Assembly (NCBI RefSeq): GCF_007692705.1
Contig: NZ_REBN01000225.1
Coordinates: forward strand, 1-32,714
Direction of reading: 5' to 3'
From: Mongoliibacter sp.
GTDB taxonomy: Bacteria > Bacteroidota > Bacteroidia > Cytophagales > Cyclobacteriaceae
DNA length: 32,714 nt
This document shows, piece after piece, positions 6,497 to 16,296 of this stretch. Under the pieces are notes generated by a model that saw only the letters and a program-made list of their open reading frames with translations, did not search any database and was not told where the DNA came from. Positions within the stretch are counted from its first letter, which is position 1, and every line of letters begins with the position of its first letter. The position numbers and the translations under genes were made by a program.

Positions 6497-9288
6497 CGTA
6501 TTACCTGTATGGTTCCTTTTAGTTTTTGTTGTTGTTGAGAGGGATCTAATACATCAAACATCACATTGGCATTGTAAAAATAAGTCCCAGCTGGCAATTC
6601 ATTTCCATTTTTATCCCGGCCATCCCAACGGATAAATATGTCGTTTTCGTTGGAAGTCAGACTGTTGTAGCTAAATACCTCTACGCCCCATCTGTTGACT
6701 ATGAATATTTCTACTCCGGTAACAAATCTCGGACATTTTGAAAATGGATTGTCAAATGCCATAAATGTTTCATTCACTCCATCTCCATTTGGTGAGAAAG
6801 CATTTGGCAGTTCATAGTTAGGACAGTTATCTACGCATACCACATTGCTTGGGTCACTTTCATTGCCAGACCTGTCTATTGCAGTAATGTAATAGCATCC
6901 TCTGAAAGTAGGTAAGTTTGTAATGGTTGCCTGCAATTCAAAAGGAGTGTAGGTCCCGACTAGTTCAAACTGACCATTTTCACCGTCGGCTGTAAAGTAA
7001 AGTCTGAAATTATTCAGTTCGTCATCACAAGATCCTGAAAAATCAGGCTCCCAACTCAAGCGGTGTTCAAAATTATTAAAGCCACAGATTTTGTCTGAAA
7101 GAAAATCTGTACAGTCAGGACCTTCGAAAGTCAAGATTGGCGGACATGGGAGTCTATCATCATCAGGTCTTGCGCATACTAACTGAGATTTGTTTTCAAG
7201 AGGATATTCGAGTTGATCAATGTTATAAGCTCCTTTTGTAATTACAAAATAACAATACTCGATATCCCGCTTAAGGCTGATCCCGTTGTGGCTTCCATCG
7301 TCAAAATAGGTGAAACCTTGTGTGGTGACATCTACTTCTGCAATAAGTTCGAAATTTTCTTCATCCTGAGCATCAGGATCATTTCTATTTCGGTATACTT
7401 CATGCGTAAATTCTGAAATCGAATTATTCCAAGGAACTGTAAAATTCCAATTGAGTTCAATAGCTTCATTGATGATCGTGGGTGAAAGCCTAACAGATGA
7501 AGCTGAGCTTGAGCTGTCAATTGTGGTGTTGTTTTCCTTTAAGATCACTTTATAATTATACACCAAGTTTTCGGTATTCAGTCCAGTATCAGTAAACACA
7601 GTATCTGATGTTGAAACTACTGAAACCCTATTTTGATTGCCAGTAAAGCCAGTATGTCTTAGCAATTCATAGGTGAATGGGCCGGGAAACTGTTCTCTAT
7701 CTATATCGTAAGGTGGTGTCCATCGAACTAGTATTTCACCACTTTCGGTGTCAGTTTCCTCTACACTTACATTTGTGATCAAAGGGACATCTACATCTAC
7801 TGTTATACATATTTCCTCGGACACAATACTTTCACCCAACCTTGGGGTTGGGAATGCCGCTACCAGTCGGTAGCAAAAAGTATTACCAGGGGCAAGTCCT
7901 TCACCATTATTATCGTCTATAAAATTGAAGGTATTCATGTCTGTGGTTCCTACCAATTCATAACCTGCTCTAATACCTGTTTCACAAGAATCAGGTTCAT
8001 AAGGGTCAGAGTTGAGCCTTCGCCAGACCTGCATAGTTTCGGCGCTGTTCGAACAAGTATAGGGATCCCAGTTGAGTTTGGCAGACCTGCCAGGTTGTTG
8101 CTCTATGTCATCAATTACGGGCGGTGGACCTACGACTTTAATTCTCCAAGTACGAATATCCACAAGTGCAGGCCCAGATCTCGGTTGATCTGTGATCCTT
8201 ACCCTCACTTCATAATCTCTTTCTCTTACATGGCTACATACAGTTTGCCATTCAAAATCCACTACTCCAGGACTAGACTGGAAAACTGCCTCGGGATTGT
8301 AAGTTGCCGGCGATGTATTGATTTCCTTCGGCTCTCCGAATATTTCAATTCGGATAGGGTCTCCATCAGGATCAGACCCCTGAATAATTTCTTCTATTTT
8401 AGTCCCAGCTACTACACAGAGATCTGGGGGCAAGATAAGTTCGGGTCTCTGGTTATTGGTATTTTCTATAATAATCTGCATATCCCTGATCACATAACCG
8501 ATAAGGCGGTATTCTCCTCCTATTCTCCGCCACTCCTGAACTTGGAAAGCAATATTGTACTGCCCTGCCAAACCTGGAGCATCCCATATTAAGTCACCTG
8601 TCACAGGATCTATTTCTATAAAAGGGTTACCTGATCCATCTTCCCTGTTGAATGAAAATTCTCCGGAAGCAGGGCTTCTATAGTTGTTTACAAATCTCTG
8701 GAAACCTTGTCTAGGCCGTACAGTAATTTCATCAAAAAAGTACGCTAAACTGTCACCATCAGGGTCAAAAGCCCCGGGATTGTGAATATACCTCACATTG
8801 ACACCACCATTATCCACAGGAGGGATTGTCAATACAGGTGAATTGTTAATGCCAATAAATGGATCTATGGTAATCATGGTCTCCACATAAAATGGAGTGT
8901 CCACAGAATTATCCATGTTAAGGGTATTGGCATTTCTATTGAATTCTCTAAACCAGATGGTATATTGACCAGGCCCTTGATAGGTATGTTCAATAACAAA
9001 AGTTGTTTTCTCAATATTGTTTCCCAACTGTTCCACAGTCTGAAATTCAAACTCCGTATTTAGTCTCGTTTCTCTTCCATCTCCAAAATTGATATCTCCA
9101 GGCCCTAGAACTACAGTAGACCTAGTATCTGTGTAACCTACAACAGTAATTTTGTAGGTCAATGCGGTGGTACTTACCCTTTCCGCTATAATTTCTCCTG
9201 CCCTGATGTGTGTGGCGTAGGAATTCTGAACTGCTAAAAGGAAGAAGCAAAAGAAAAGTAAAAGTAGGTACTTGATTTTCATGAACAC
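6493..9288 (-). CDS. Large secreted fibronectin-type protein with type IX (type B) sorting domain
   Basis: This is a 931-residue protein of the 'gliding motility-associated C-terminal domain' class. A signal peptide covers about residues 4-26 (hydrophobic LLLLFFCFFLLA), and the mature start THIRAGEI is typical of such proteins. The middle contains PKD/cadherin-like segments followed by several fibronectin type III-like modules with many cysteines. The last 95 or so residues carry the type B sorting signature: LPNAFSPNGDGVNETF, then NRWGVEVF, WDGRDKNGNELPAGTYFY and the final LKGTIQVIR. It is therefore likely exported by the type IX system and kept on the surface or released. No catalytic domain is recognisable; adhesion is a guess. 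A second ATG two codons in (MKIKYLL) is also a possible start. Confidence 0.9.
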   Translation of the reverse strand: MFMKIKYLLLLFFCFFLLAVQNSYATHIRAGEIIAERVSTTALTYKITVVGYTDTRSTVVLGPGDINFGDGRETRLNTEFEFQTVEQLGNNIEKTTFVIEHTYQGPGQYTIWFREFNRNANTLNMDNSVDTPFYVETMITIDPFIGINNSPVLTIPPVDNGGVNVRYIHNPGAFDPDGDSLAYFFDEITVRPRQGFQRFVNNYRSPASGEFSFNREDGSGNPFIEIDPVTGDLIWDAPGLAGQYNIAFQVQEWRRIGGEYRLIGYVIRDMQIIIENTNNQRPELILPPDLCVVAGTKIEEIIQGSDPDGDPIRIEIFGEPKEINTSPATYNPEAVFQSSPGVVDFEWQTVCSHVRERDYEVRVRITDQPRSGPALVDIRTWRIKVVGPPPVIDDIEQQPGRSAKLNWDPYTCSNSAETMQVWRRLNSDPYEPDSCETGIRAGYELVGTTDMNTFNFIDDNNGEGLAPGNTFCYRLVAAFPTPRLGESIVSEEICITVDVDVPLITNVSVEETDTESGEILVRWTPPYDIDREQFPGPFTYELLRHTGFTGNQNRVSVVSTSDTVFTDTGLNTENLVYNYKVILKENNTTIDSSSSASSVRLSPTIINEAIELNWNFTVPWNNSISEFTHEVYRNRNDPDAQDEENFELIAEVDVTTQGFTYFDDGSHNGISLKRDIEYCYFVITKGAYNIDQLEYPLENKSQLVCARPDDDRLPCPPILTFEGPDCTDFLSDKICGFNNFEHRLSWEPDFSGSCDDELNNFRLYFTADGENGQFELVGTYTPFELQATITNLPTFRGCYYITAIDRSGNESDPSNVVCVDNCPNYELPNAFSPNGDGVNETFMAFDNPFSKCPRFVTGVEIFIVNRWGVEVFSYNSLTSNENDIFIRWDGRDKNGNELPAGTYFYNANVMFDVLDPSQQQQKLKGTIQVIR

Positions 9289-9461
9289 TTGACTTTATAA
9301 ATACAAGTTATACGAATTTAACTAATTCTGGACGAAATTATTTTTTAAATCAAACAATAAAATTGAACATAAGGTTAACACGTCGTCTAGAATTGAGGAA
9401 AAAACACAAAAATCAAATCTATTTAGAACGTTTTAAAATAAGTTCAATCGTTTGTATCGGC

Positions 9462-9492
9462 TTTGTTGCTAAGCTTTCCAAATGTAAATTTG
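9462..9492 (+). promoter_or_regulatory. Bacteroidota-type promoter of the sdhCAB operon
   Basis: TTTG at 9462-9465 is followed by exactly 19 nt and then TAAATTTG at 9485-9492. This matches the primary sigma consensus of Bacteroidota (-33 TTTG, -7 TAnnTTTG) with ideal spacing. It leaves a leader of roughly 45 nt before the sdhC start. The rest of the 255-bp divergent region (9289-9543) must also hold the promoter of the type IX-sorted gene, which I cannot pinpoint. Confidence 0.78.
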
Positions 9493-9543
9493 GCCCTTAA
9501 GTTTAAATAACCGAATAATCAACGATCACTTAAGAAAAAGTAT

Positions 9544-10227
9544 ATGAGTTGGGTAACTAAAACCTTTAAAAGTACCTTGGGTCAAAAACTACTGATGGCC
9601 CTCACTGGATTGTTTCTGATCTTATTTTTGGTAGTACACCTTGCGGGAAACTTGCAGCTTTTACTACCTGATGAAGGAGAATCATTCAATATTTACGCCC
9701 ATAGTATGGCTACTAATCCTTTGATTAGGGTGGTTTCCATTGGGAACTTTGCTTTTATTTTAATCCACGTGATTTATTCAGTGGTTCTTACCAGGTCCAA
9801 CAAAAAAGCAAGACCGGTAAATTATGCAGTCAGCCAAGCATCTACAAACAGTAAATGGGCTTCCAGAAACATGGGAATCCTGGGAACTGTGATCCTTATT
9901 TTTCTAATCATTCACCTGAGAGGGTTTTGGTATGAATTCAAATTTGGAGAGCTTCCTACTGCTGTATATGACGGAGTGACTTACAAAAATGTATTTGCTA
10001 TTGTATCGGAAGCATTTTCCAATATTGCTTACGTCATTGTGTATGTGTTGTCAATGGCATTCCTTGGCTTTCACCTTTCACATGGTTTTGCCAGTGCTTT
10101 TCAAACGCTGGGCTTGAATCACGTGAAATATTCTCCATTAATTCAAAAAGTCGGAGCCGGCTTTGCAATCATAATTCCAGCGCTGTTTGCCCTTATACCT
10201 GTTTTGATGTATATCAAAACACTTTAG
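9544..10227 (+). CDS. sdhC: Succinate dehydrogenase cytochrome b subunit
   Basis: This 227-residue integral membrane subunit anchors succinate:quinone oxidoreductase (complex II) and carries heme b and the menaquinone site. Five hydrophobic helices can be placed at about residues 15-40, 63-85, 108-127, 158-180 and 202-225. Candidate heme-ligand histidines lie in or next to these helices: H32, H75, H124, H177 and H180, with H53 in a loop. The single large five-helix anchor is the diheme type B arrangement known from Bacillus, Wolinella and Bacteroidota. It is the first gene of sdhCAB, directly behind a consensus promoter. Confidence 0.93.
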   Translation: MSWVTKTFKSTLGQKLLMALTGLFLILFLVVHLAGNLQLLLPDEGESFNIYAHSMATNPLIRVVSIGNFAFILIHVIYSVVLTRSNKKARPVNYAVSQASTNSKWASRNMGILGTVILIFLIIHLRGFWYEFKFGELPTAVYDGVTYKNVFAIVSEAFSNIAYVIVYVLSMAFLGFHLSHGFASAFQTLGLNHVKYSPLIQKVGAGFAIIIPALFALIPVLMYIKTL

Positions 10228-10265
10228 GGTTCTTAAATGAATGTGCAAAATAAAAATTCAGTTAG

Positions 10266-12200
10266 ATGATACTAGATTCTAAATTACCTGATGGTCCTTT
10301 GGCAGAAAAATGGACCAAGCATAAATTCAACATCAAGTTGGTCAATCCTGCCAACAAGAGGAAATATGAAGTGATTGTGGTGGGTACCGGTCTTGCCGGA
10401 GCGTCTGCCGCCGCTTCTTTGGCAGAGTTGGGATATAATGTGAAAGCATTCTGCTTCCAAGACAGCCCAAGGAGAGCACACAGTATTGCTGCCCAAGGTG
10501 GCATCAATGCAGCAAAAAATTACCAAAATGACGGTGATTCTGTTTACAGGCTTTTTTATGATACCATCAAAGGAGGTGATTATCGTGCAAGAGAAGCCAA
10601 TGTCTTTAGACTAGCAGAAGTTTCTGTAAATATCATTGACCAGTGTGTAGCACAAGGTGTGCCTTTTGCCAGGGAATACGGAGGGCTTTTAGCCAATCGT
10701 TCATTTGGTGGAGCGCAGGTTTCCAGAACTTTTTATGCAAGAGGTCAAACAGGACAACAACTCTTGTTGGGAGCCTATTCTGCTTTGAGTAGACAGGTCG
10801 CAAACGGCAAAGTAAAGCTTTATCCAAGAACCGAGTTGATGGATGTGGTGACAGTTGATGGCAAGGCTAGGGGGATTATTACCAGAAACTTGATTACAGG
10901 AGCAATAGAGTCGCATTCAGCCCACGCAGTGTTGCTTTGTACAGGAGGATATGGAAACGTATTTTTCCTTTCAACCAATGCTATGGGGTCCAATGTGACT
11001 GCTGCTTGGAGAGCACACAAAAAAGGTGCTTTGATGGCAAACCCTTGTTATACTCAGATTCACCCAACTTGTATTCCTGTTTCGGGAGATCACCAGTCTA
11101 AGTTGACACTGATGTCTGAATCCCTCAGAAATGACGGAAGGGTATGGGTACCTGCAACTATAGAGATGGCAGAAAAACTAAGAAAGGGCCAGATCAAAGC
11201 CAATGATATCAAAGAAGAAGACAGAGATTATTACTTAGAGAGAAAATATCCATCTTTCGGAAACTTGGTGCCTAGAGATGTTGCTTCCAGAAACGCAAAA
11301 TATGTTTGTGATGAAGGACGTGGCGTAAATGAAACGGGAGAAGCAGTATTTCTTGATTTTAGAGATGCTATTCAAAGAGATGGAGAAGATCTTATCAGAG
11401 CCAAATATGGTAACCTCTTTGATATGTACCAGCAGATCACCGGAGAGAATCCTTACCAAGGCCCTATGATGATTTATCCTGCAGTGCACTATACAATGGG
11501 TGGCCTCTGGGTAGATTATAACCTAATGACCAATATACCTGGACTGTATGCTCTAGGGGAAGCTAATTTCTCTGATCACGGTGCCAATAGACTTGGAGCT
11601 TCTGCTCTAATGCAAGGTTTGGCTGATGGTTATTTTGTAATTCCTTATACTATTGGAGATTATCTGGCTCAGTCTGGATATGATAAAATATCTGAAGATC
11701 ACCCAGAGTTTAAAAAATCAGAAAAAGAAGTCAAAGACAGGGTTCAAAAATTACTGAGCATCAAAGGCGAGAAAACAGTTGACCATTTCCATAAACGTTT
11801 GGGTAAAATCATGTGGGACTACTGCGGTATGGCGAGGTCTGCGGAAGGTTTGACCAAGGCAAAAGGCATGATCAAGGAGCTTAAAAAAGAATTCTGGTCA
11901 AACGTCAAGGTATTGGGAGATAACGAAGAGCTCAATCAGTCTTTGGAAAAGGCGCACAGGGTTGCAGATTTCATAGAGCTTGGAGAGCTGATGGTCGATG
12001 ATGCATTGCATAGAGAAGAGTCTTGCGGAGGTCACTTCAGAGAAGAATATCAGACGCCGGAAGGTGAAGCCCTAAGGGATGATGAAAACTTCGCTTATGT
12101 AGCAGCATGGAAATACCAGGGAGAAGGACAGGAAGAAGAGCTTGTCAAAGAGCCTTTGGTATTCGAGAATGTGAAGTTGACCCAAAGAAGTTATAAGTAA
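10266..12200 (+). CDS. sdhA: Succinate dehydrogenase/fumarate reductase flavoprotein subunit
   Basis: This 644-residue catalytic subunit oxidises succinate to fumarate (or runs in reverse) on the cytoplasmic face of complex II. The FAD-binding dinucleotide motif is [12 protein letters not shown] (about residues 38-50). The histidine expected to bind FAD covalently is H72 in [11 protein letters not shown]. Substrate-site motifs follow: [34 protein letters not shown] and [10 protein letters not shown]. The length is normal for the Bacteroidota type. The N-terminal extension of about 30 residues before the FAD domain is usual in this subgroup. It lies 38 bp after sdhC and 27 bp before sdhB. Confidence 0.96.
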   Translation: MILDSKLPDGPLAEKWTKHKFNIKLVNPANKRKYEVIVVGTGLAGASAAASLAELGYNVKAFCFQDSPRRAHSIAAQGGINAAKNYQNDGDSVYRLFYDTIKGGDYRAREANVFRLAEVSVNIIDQCVAQGVPFAREYGGLLANRSFGGAQVSRTFYARGQTGQQLLLGAYSALSRQVANGKVKLYPRTELMDVVTVDGKARGIITRNLITGAIESHSAHAVLLCTGGYGNVFFLSTNAMGSNVTAAWRAHKKGALMANPCYTQIHPTCIPVSGDHQSKLTLMSESLRNDGRVWVPATIEMAEKLRKGQIKANDIKEEDRDYYLERKYPSFGNLVPRDVASRNAKYVCDEGRGVNETGEAVFLDFRDAIQRDGEDLIRAKYGNLFDMYQQITGENPYQGPMMIYPAVHYTMGGLWVDYNLMTNIPGLYALGEANFSDHGANRLGASALMQGLADGYFVIPYTIGDYLAQSGYDKISEDHPEFKKSEKEVKDRVQKLLSIKGEKTVDHFHKRLGKIMWDYCGMARSAEGLTKAKGMIKELKKEFWSNVKVLGDNEELNQSLEKAHRVADFIELGELMVDDALHREESCGGHFREEYQTPEGEALRDDENFAYVAAWKYQGEGQEEELVKEPLVFENVKLTQRSYK

Positions 12201-12227
12201 TCTTAAGCATTAAAACTCGGAAGAGCC

Positions 12228-12977
12228 ATGAATTTAACTTTGAAAATCTGGAGACAGAAAAACCATTCCGATAAAGGTGGTTTTAAAGAATATAAAGTAA
12301 GCGATATATCCAAAGACATGTCCTTTTTGGAAATGTTGGATGTATTAAATGAACAATTGTCAGATTCAGGAGAAGACCCTGTTCACTTTGATCATGACTG
12401 TAGGGAAGGTATCTGTGGGATGTGCTCTTTGCATATTAACGGAAAACCTCATGGTCCCAAACAAACTACTACCTGTCAGTTACACATGAGGTCTTTCAGT
12501 GATGGAGAAACCATTACCATCGAGCCATGGAGAGCGACAGCATTTCCTGTTGTAAAAGACTTGGTGGTGGACAGATCTTCATTTGACAGAATTATCCAAG
12601 CTGGTGGTTATGTATCGGTAAACACTGGAGGTGTACCTGACGCGAATGAAATCCCTATCCCGAAAAGAATTGCGGATGAAGCATTTGATGCAGCTACCTG
12701 TATTGGCTGTGGAGCCTGTGTGGCAGCTTGTAAAAATGCTTCTGCTATGCTTTTCACTTCTGCTAAAATTTCCCAATTGGCCATGTTGCCACAGGGGCAG
12801 GTAGAAAGAAAGGAAAGAGCAGAGAGGATGATTGCTCAAATGGATTCAGAAGGGTTTGGAGCATGTACCAATACAGGCGCCTGTTCAGCAGAATGTCCAA
12901 AAGGAATCAGTTTGACAAACATTGCCAGAATGAATAGAGAATACTTCTCTGCAGTAGTAAGTTCAGATAATGTTTGA
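12228..12977 (+). CDS. sdhB: Succinate dehydrogenase/fumarate reductase iron-sulfur subunit
   Basis: This 249-residue electron-transfer subunit links the flavoprotein to the membrane anchor. The plant-type [2Fe-2S] ligands are C58, C63, C66 (CREGICGMC) and C83. A bacterial ferredoxin-type domain has C158, C161, C164 and C168 ([11 protein letters not shown]), with C213, C219 and C223 further on ([14 protein letters not shown]). These provide the [4Fe-4S] and [3Fe-4S] clusters expected of the family. All ligands are intact. It is the last gene of sdhCAB, followed by a strong terminator. Confidence 0.96.
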   Translation: MNLTLKIWRQKNHSDKGGFKEYKVSDISKDMSFLEMLDVLNEQLSDSGEDPVHFDHDCREGICGMCSLHINGKPHGPKQTTTCQLHMRSFSDGETITIEPWRATAFPVVKDLVVDRSSFDRIIQAGGYVSVNTGGVPDANEIPIPKRIADEAFDAATCIGCGACVAACKNASAMLFTSAKISQLAMLPQGQVERKERAERMIAQMDSEGFGACTNTGACSAECPKGISLTNIARMNREYFSAVVSSDNV

Positions 12978-12997
12978 TTAGATATATTACAGATTTT

Positions 12998-13024
12998 AAA
13001 AAGCCGGCAAGTCCGGCTTTTTTT
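12998..13024 (+). terminator. Intrinsic terminator of sdhCAB
   Basis: A 10-bp perfect stem (12998-13007 with 13013-13022, core AAGCCGG/CCGGCTT) around a 5-nt loop is followed by a T-run to 13024. It lies 20 nt after the sdhB stop. Confidence 0.92.
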
Positions 13025-13086
13025 GTTTTTATATTAATGCTGTTTTATACTTTTCTTATATAAAATAAATTAGATGCTTTCTCGTT

Positions 13087-13116
13087 TTTAGACCAATTTA
13101 AATATTTGTATCTTTG
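13087..13116 (+). promoter_or_regulatory. Candidate promoter of the symporter-acetyltransferase-racemase operon
   Basis: TATCTTTG at 13109-13116 matches the Bacteroidota -7 element (TAnnTTTG) exactly. A weaker TTTA at 13087-13090 sits 18 nt upstream in place of the -33 TTTG. The start codon of the symporter is about 50 nt downstream. Confidence 0.55.
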
Positions 13117-13165
13117 AAAATTACTATAATTTAGAAATTTTATTTGATTAGATATTTACTAAGGA

Positions 13166-14608
13166 ATGCATCTTATAGATCTGGGAATTTTCGTGGCTTA
13201 CATGATAGCCATGCTGGGAGTTGGTTATTATTTTATGAACCAAAACAAAAACCAGGATGACTATTACGTAGGGGGAAGAAATATTGGGAGTTGGCATATT
13301 GGGCTCTCTGTAGTTGCTACGGATGTTGGGGGCGGATTTTCGGTAGGTCTTGGTGGACTTGGTTTCGTGATGGGATTATCAGGAAGCTGGATGTTATTTA
13401 CAGGTTTGTTGGGCGCTTGGCTAGCAGCTGTATTTTTGATACCTAGGGTCAAGTCGGATAAAGCTTTCGCCAACTTTTATACTTTTCCTCAGATATTTGA
13501 TTACCTGTTTGACAAAAAGGTAGGAATAGTTGCTGCAATCATATCCTTGGTAGGCTACCTGGGCTTTACGTCTTCCCAGTTGTTAGCAGGAGCCAAATTG
13601 GCTTCAGGCACTTTTTTGGAATTAGGTCTAACTGAGGCACTGGTGATTATGGGGGTAATTGCGGTAGTATACACTGTGCTTGGAGGGCTCAAAGCGGTTA
13701 TATATACTGATACCGTTCAGTGGATCATTCTCATGCTGGGCTTTATTTTGATAGGACTGCCTGTGGCTTATTTTCATGTAGGAGGATGGGAAAGTATTAA
13801 GCAGACACTCCCAGTGGAATATTTCTCCTTAACCAATCTCAGCTGGCAGGACTTTGCCAATTGGGGCATCACGATTCTTCCCATATGGTTTATAGGTATG
13901 ACACTTTACCAAAGAATTTTCGCGAGCAGGGATGAGAAATCTGCTAAAAAAGCCTGGTTCATAGCGGGAGTGTTTGAATGGCCTATTATGGCATTTATGG
14001 GTGTTGGATTGGGCTTGCTTTCCAAGATTGCTTTTGAACAGGGTTTATTGATTATTGACTTGGACAGTCTTGATCCTGAAATGGGGCTTCCAATTCTATT
14101 AAGGACAATTTTACCTCCCGGAATTTTGGGTTTGATGATGGCAGCATATTTCTCAGCCGTATTGTCTACCGCAGATTCCTGTCTGATGGCTGCTTCAGGA
14201 AATCTTTCCACAGATCTTTGTGGGGGATGGCTGAATAAAAAGTCTGAAAAACTTCAGATCCGATACAGTCAGCTTTTCACCTTGATCTTAGGTGCTGTGG
14301 CGCTATTTGTAGCGATGCAGATGACCAATGTCCTGGAGCTGATGTTATACAGTTATGCCTTTATGGTCTCTGGCCTTTTTGTTCCTATACTCTTTGGACT
14401 ATTCACTGAGAAAAGGAGTCCGGCAGCCGCAGTGACGGCCATGATTTCCGGTGGATCAGTCACAGCAGGATTAAGTGTATCAGGCTTGAGTCTGCCATTT
14501 GGTCTGGATCCGAATTTTTTTGGGGTTTTCGCCTCCCTAGCAATGTATTTGCTTGTATATTACATGTATAATAAAAAAGAACAAAATAAAAATAAAGTTT
14601 ATGCTTAA
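13166..14608 (+). CDS. Sodium:solute symporter family protein
   Basis: This is a 480-residue inner-membrane transporter of the SSS (sodium/solute symporter) family. About thirteen hydrophobic helices fill the chain. The N-terminal region has YYVGGRNIGSWHIGLS followed by glycine-rich VGGGFSVGLGG, typical of helix 1 and 2 in SSS proteins. GFTSSQLLAGA and the later YFSAVLSTADSCLMAASG segment contribute the sodium and substrate region in relatives. The substrate cannot be read from sequence; known relatives carry proline, pantothenate, sugars or other organic solutes. Its stop overlaps the next start by 8 nt. Co-transcription with an acetyltransferase and an amino-acid racemase suggests an amino acid or derivative. 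Confidence 0.9.
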   Translation: MHLIDLGIFVAYMIAMLGVGYYFMNQNKNQDDYYVGGRNIGSWHIGLSVVATDVGGGFSVGLGGLGFVMGLSGSWMLFTGLLGAWLAAVFLIPRVKSDKAFANFYTFPQIFDYLFDKKVGIVAAIISLVGYLGFTSSQLLAGAKLASGTFLELGLTEALVIMGVIAVVYTVLGGLKAVIYTDTVQWIILMLGFILIGLPVAYFHVGGWESIKQTLPVEYFSLTNLSWQDFANWGITILPIWFIGMTLYQRIFASRDEKSAKKAWFIAGVFEWPIMAFMGVGLGLLSKIAFEQGLLIIDLDSLDPEMGLPILLRTILPPGILGLMMAAYFSAVLSTADSCLMAASGNLSTDLCGGWLNKKSEKLQIRYSQLFTLILGAVALFVAMQMTNVLELMLYSYAFMVSGLFVPILFGLFTEKRSPAAAVTAMISGGSVTAGLSVSGLSLPFGLDPNFFGVFASLAMYLLVYYMYNKKEQNKNKVYA

Positions 14609-15041
14609 AATAGAGACACTTTCAGCAGTAGACCAAGCGACATATTTACAGAAAAAAGAAATTGCAGATTTTCTGTTTGAACATTTAGATCAGTACGGAG
14701 ATGCCCATGAAGATATTATGAAATGTCTGGACTATGCATTGGATCAGGCTGTAGATAAAGGTGGCTTTTCTGTAATCGCCAGAGAGAATGAAAAAATAGT
14801 AGGAGCAGTAGTGATGAATAAAACCGGTATGTCAGGTTATATTCCTGAAAATATTTTGGTATACATCGCTGTGGCAGCATCCCAAAGAGGAAAAGGAGTC
14901 GGCAAAAAAATCATGACGACTGCGATTGAGCTTGCAAATGGCGATATTGCGCTTCATGTCGAGCCTGATAATCCTGCAAGAAAGCTTTATGAAAAATTAG
15001 GCTTTACGAATAAATATCTTGAAATGAGACTAAAAAAATAA
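14601..15041 (+). CDS. GNAT family N-acetyltransferase
   Basis: This 146-residue cytosolic protein is of the GCN5-related acetyltransferase fold. Motif A, which binds acetyl-CoA, is visible as VAASQRGKGVGKKIM. The C-terminal region has NPARKLYEKLGF, the usual motif B with a tyrosine. I place the start at 14601 (MLKIETLS), which overlaps the symporter stop by 8 nt; an upstream in-frame start at 14553 would add 16 lysine-rich residues inside the symporter gene and is unlikely. The stop is one base before the racemase start, so translation is probably coupled. The acyl acceptor is unknown; an amino-acid amine is suggested only by context. Confidence 0.88.
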   Translation: MLKIETLSAVDQATYLQKKEIADFLFEHLDQYGDAHEDIMKCLDYALDQAVDKGGFSVIARENEKIVGAVVMNKTGMSGYIPENILVYIAVAASQRGKGVGKKIMTTAIELANGDIALHVEPDNPARKLYEKLGFTNKYLEMRLKK

Positions 15042-15042
15042 G

Positions 15043-16116
15043 ATGGCTTATCTTACATTAAACAAAACTAAACTCAACCAAAATTTTCAATTTCTCAAAT
15101 CTATGTTTGAGGAGCGGGATATCTCCTGGGGAATTGTTTCAAAAATTCTGTGTGGAAACAGAAAGCTTTTGGGAGAACTTATAGATTTAGGAGTGGAAGA
15201 AATCCATGATTCCAGGATCAGTAATCTGGCCAAGATCAAAGAAATCAATCCCGATATCCAAACTGTGTATATCAAGCCCGTTTCTAAAAGAAATGTAGGC
15301 AAAATGGTGAAGTATGCCGACGTTAGTCTTAATAGTGAACTCATAACTATTGGCTGGATTTCTGAAGAGGCAGTGAAACAGGGTAAAAAACACAAAATAA
15401 TTATCATGGTGGAAACCGGTGACCTCAGAGAAGGTGTTATGGGGGATCATCTTGTGGAATTTTACTCTCAGATTTTTGAATTGCCAGGTATTGAAATAGT
15501 CGGATTAGGAACCAATCTCAACTGTTTGAATGGGGTGATGCCCTCTACGGATAAGCTGATACAGCTTTCTTTGTATAAGCAGATTATTGAGTTAAAATTC
15601 AATAAAAGCATTCCTTGGGTTTCTGCAGGAACTTCAGTCACTATTCCGCTTATGCTGCATAAACAGCTACCCATGGGAATTAACCACTTTCGAGTAGGTG
15701 AAACCTTGTTTTTTGGGGTGGATCTTTTTGAGGAGAAATTAATTGAAGGCATGCAAGGGGATGTTTTTACCCTATTTGCGGAGATTATCGAAATGCAGGA
15801 AAAGCCACTTTTACCATCAGGGACACTTGCGGCAAATCCTCAGGGGGAAGTAGCAGAGATTGACGAAGGGCTTTATGGAAGAATGTCCTTCAGGGCGATA
15901 TTAGACATCGGTTTGCTCGATGTTGACCCTAAATACTTGATTCCAGAAGATGGAGAATTTGAGATTTTGGGTGCTAGTTCTGATATGCTTATTTTAAATC
16001 TTGGAGAAAATCCTAAGGGCTATAAAGTAGGGGATGTGGTAAAATTTAGCCTCAAGTATATGGGGGCTTTGAGTATTTTGAATTCAAGCTATGTAGATAA
16101 AGTGGTGAGTGATTGA
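15043..16116 (+). CDS. PLP-dependent amino-acid racemase (alanine/ornithine racemase family)
   Basis: This 357-residue protein has the fold type III alanine racemase-like barrel. The lysine expected to bind pyridoxal phosphate is K34 in IVSKILCGN, close to the N-terminus as in ornithine/alanine racemases of this family. Further markers are VEIHDSRISNL, MVETGDLREGV, VGLGTNLNC, VSAGTSVTIP and FRVGETLFFG, the last two lining the phosphate site in relatives. The C-terminal domain is shorter and different from classic Alr. It begins one base after the acetyltransferase stop. Which amino acid it racemises is not readable; alanine and ornithine are only the characterised precedents. The operon with a symporter suggests uptake and interconversion of a D/L amino acid. 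Confidence 0.82.
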   Translation: MAYLTLNKTKLNQNFQFLKSMFEERDISWGIVSKILCGNRKLLGELIDLGVEEIHDSRISNLAKIKEINPDIQTVYIKPVSKRNVGKMVKYADVSLNSELITIGWISEEAVKQGKKHKIIIMVETGDLREGVMGDHLVEFYSQIFELPGIEIVGLGTNLNCLNGVMPSTDKLIQLSLYKQIIELKFNKSIPWVSAGTSVTIPLMLHKQLPMGINHFRVGETLFFGVDLFEEKLIEGMQGDVFTLFAEIIEMQEKPLLPSGTLAANPQGEVAEIDEGLYGRMSFRAILDIGLLDVDPKYLIPEDGEFEILGASSDMLILNLGENPKGYKVGDVVKFSLKYMGALSILNSSYVDKVVSD

Positions 16117-16163
16117 TTTGTGAATCAGTGGGTTACTTTTTCAATAGGGTTTTTTGGTTTTGC

Positions 16164-16193
16164 TTGGCATGATCTTAGCCATTTAAATGCCAA
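16164..16193 (+). promoter_or_regulatory. Sigma-54-like element and inverted repeat upstream of the first outer-membrane protein gene
   Basis: TTGGCAT at 16164-16170 followed by TAGC at 16176-16179 puts the GG and GC pairs 12 nt apart, as in -24/-12 sigma-54 promoters (TGGCAC-N5-TTGC). The match is imperfect in two positions. The same TTGGCAT also pairs with ATGCCAA at 16187-16193, so a hairpin or operator is an alternative reading. No good TAnnTTTG element was found in this 186-bp gap. Confidence 0.4.
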
Positions 16194-16209
16194 ACCAATT
16201 ATTATTTAT

Positions 16210-16296
16210 ATGAAATCGAGCATAACGCAATCGACACACACTTGCTTGATTGTGGAAGATGCGAGATTCCATGTGATCTTAAAAAAAATAAATTAA
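16210..16296 (+). other. Possible 28-codon leader ORF before the outer-membrane protein gene
   Basis: An ATG at 16210 opens a short frame (MKSSITQSTH... to IKN-type lysine-rich end) that stops just before the ATG of the barrel gene at 16303. It has no homolog that I recognise and may be chance. Its place between the candidate promoter and the gene makes a leader peptide possible. Confidence 0.22.

Noticed and set aside
8095-8592. 165-codon open frame on the plus strand
   Set aside because: It lies inside the type IX-sorted protein gene on the other strand, which has strong domain support. The frame has no recognisable motif.
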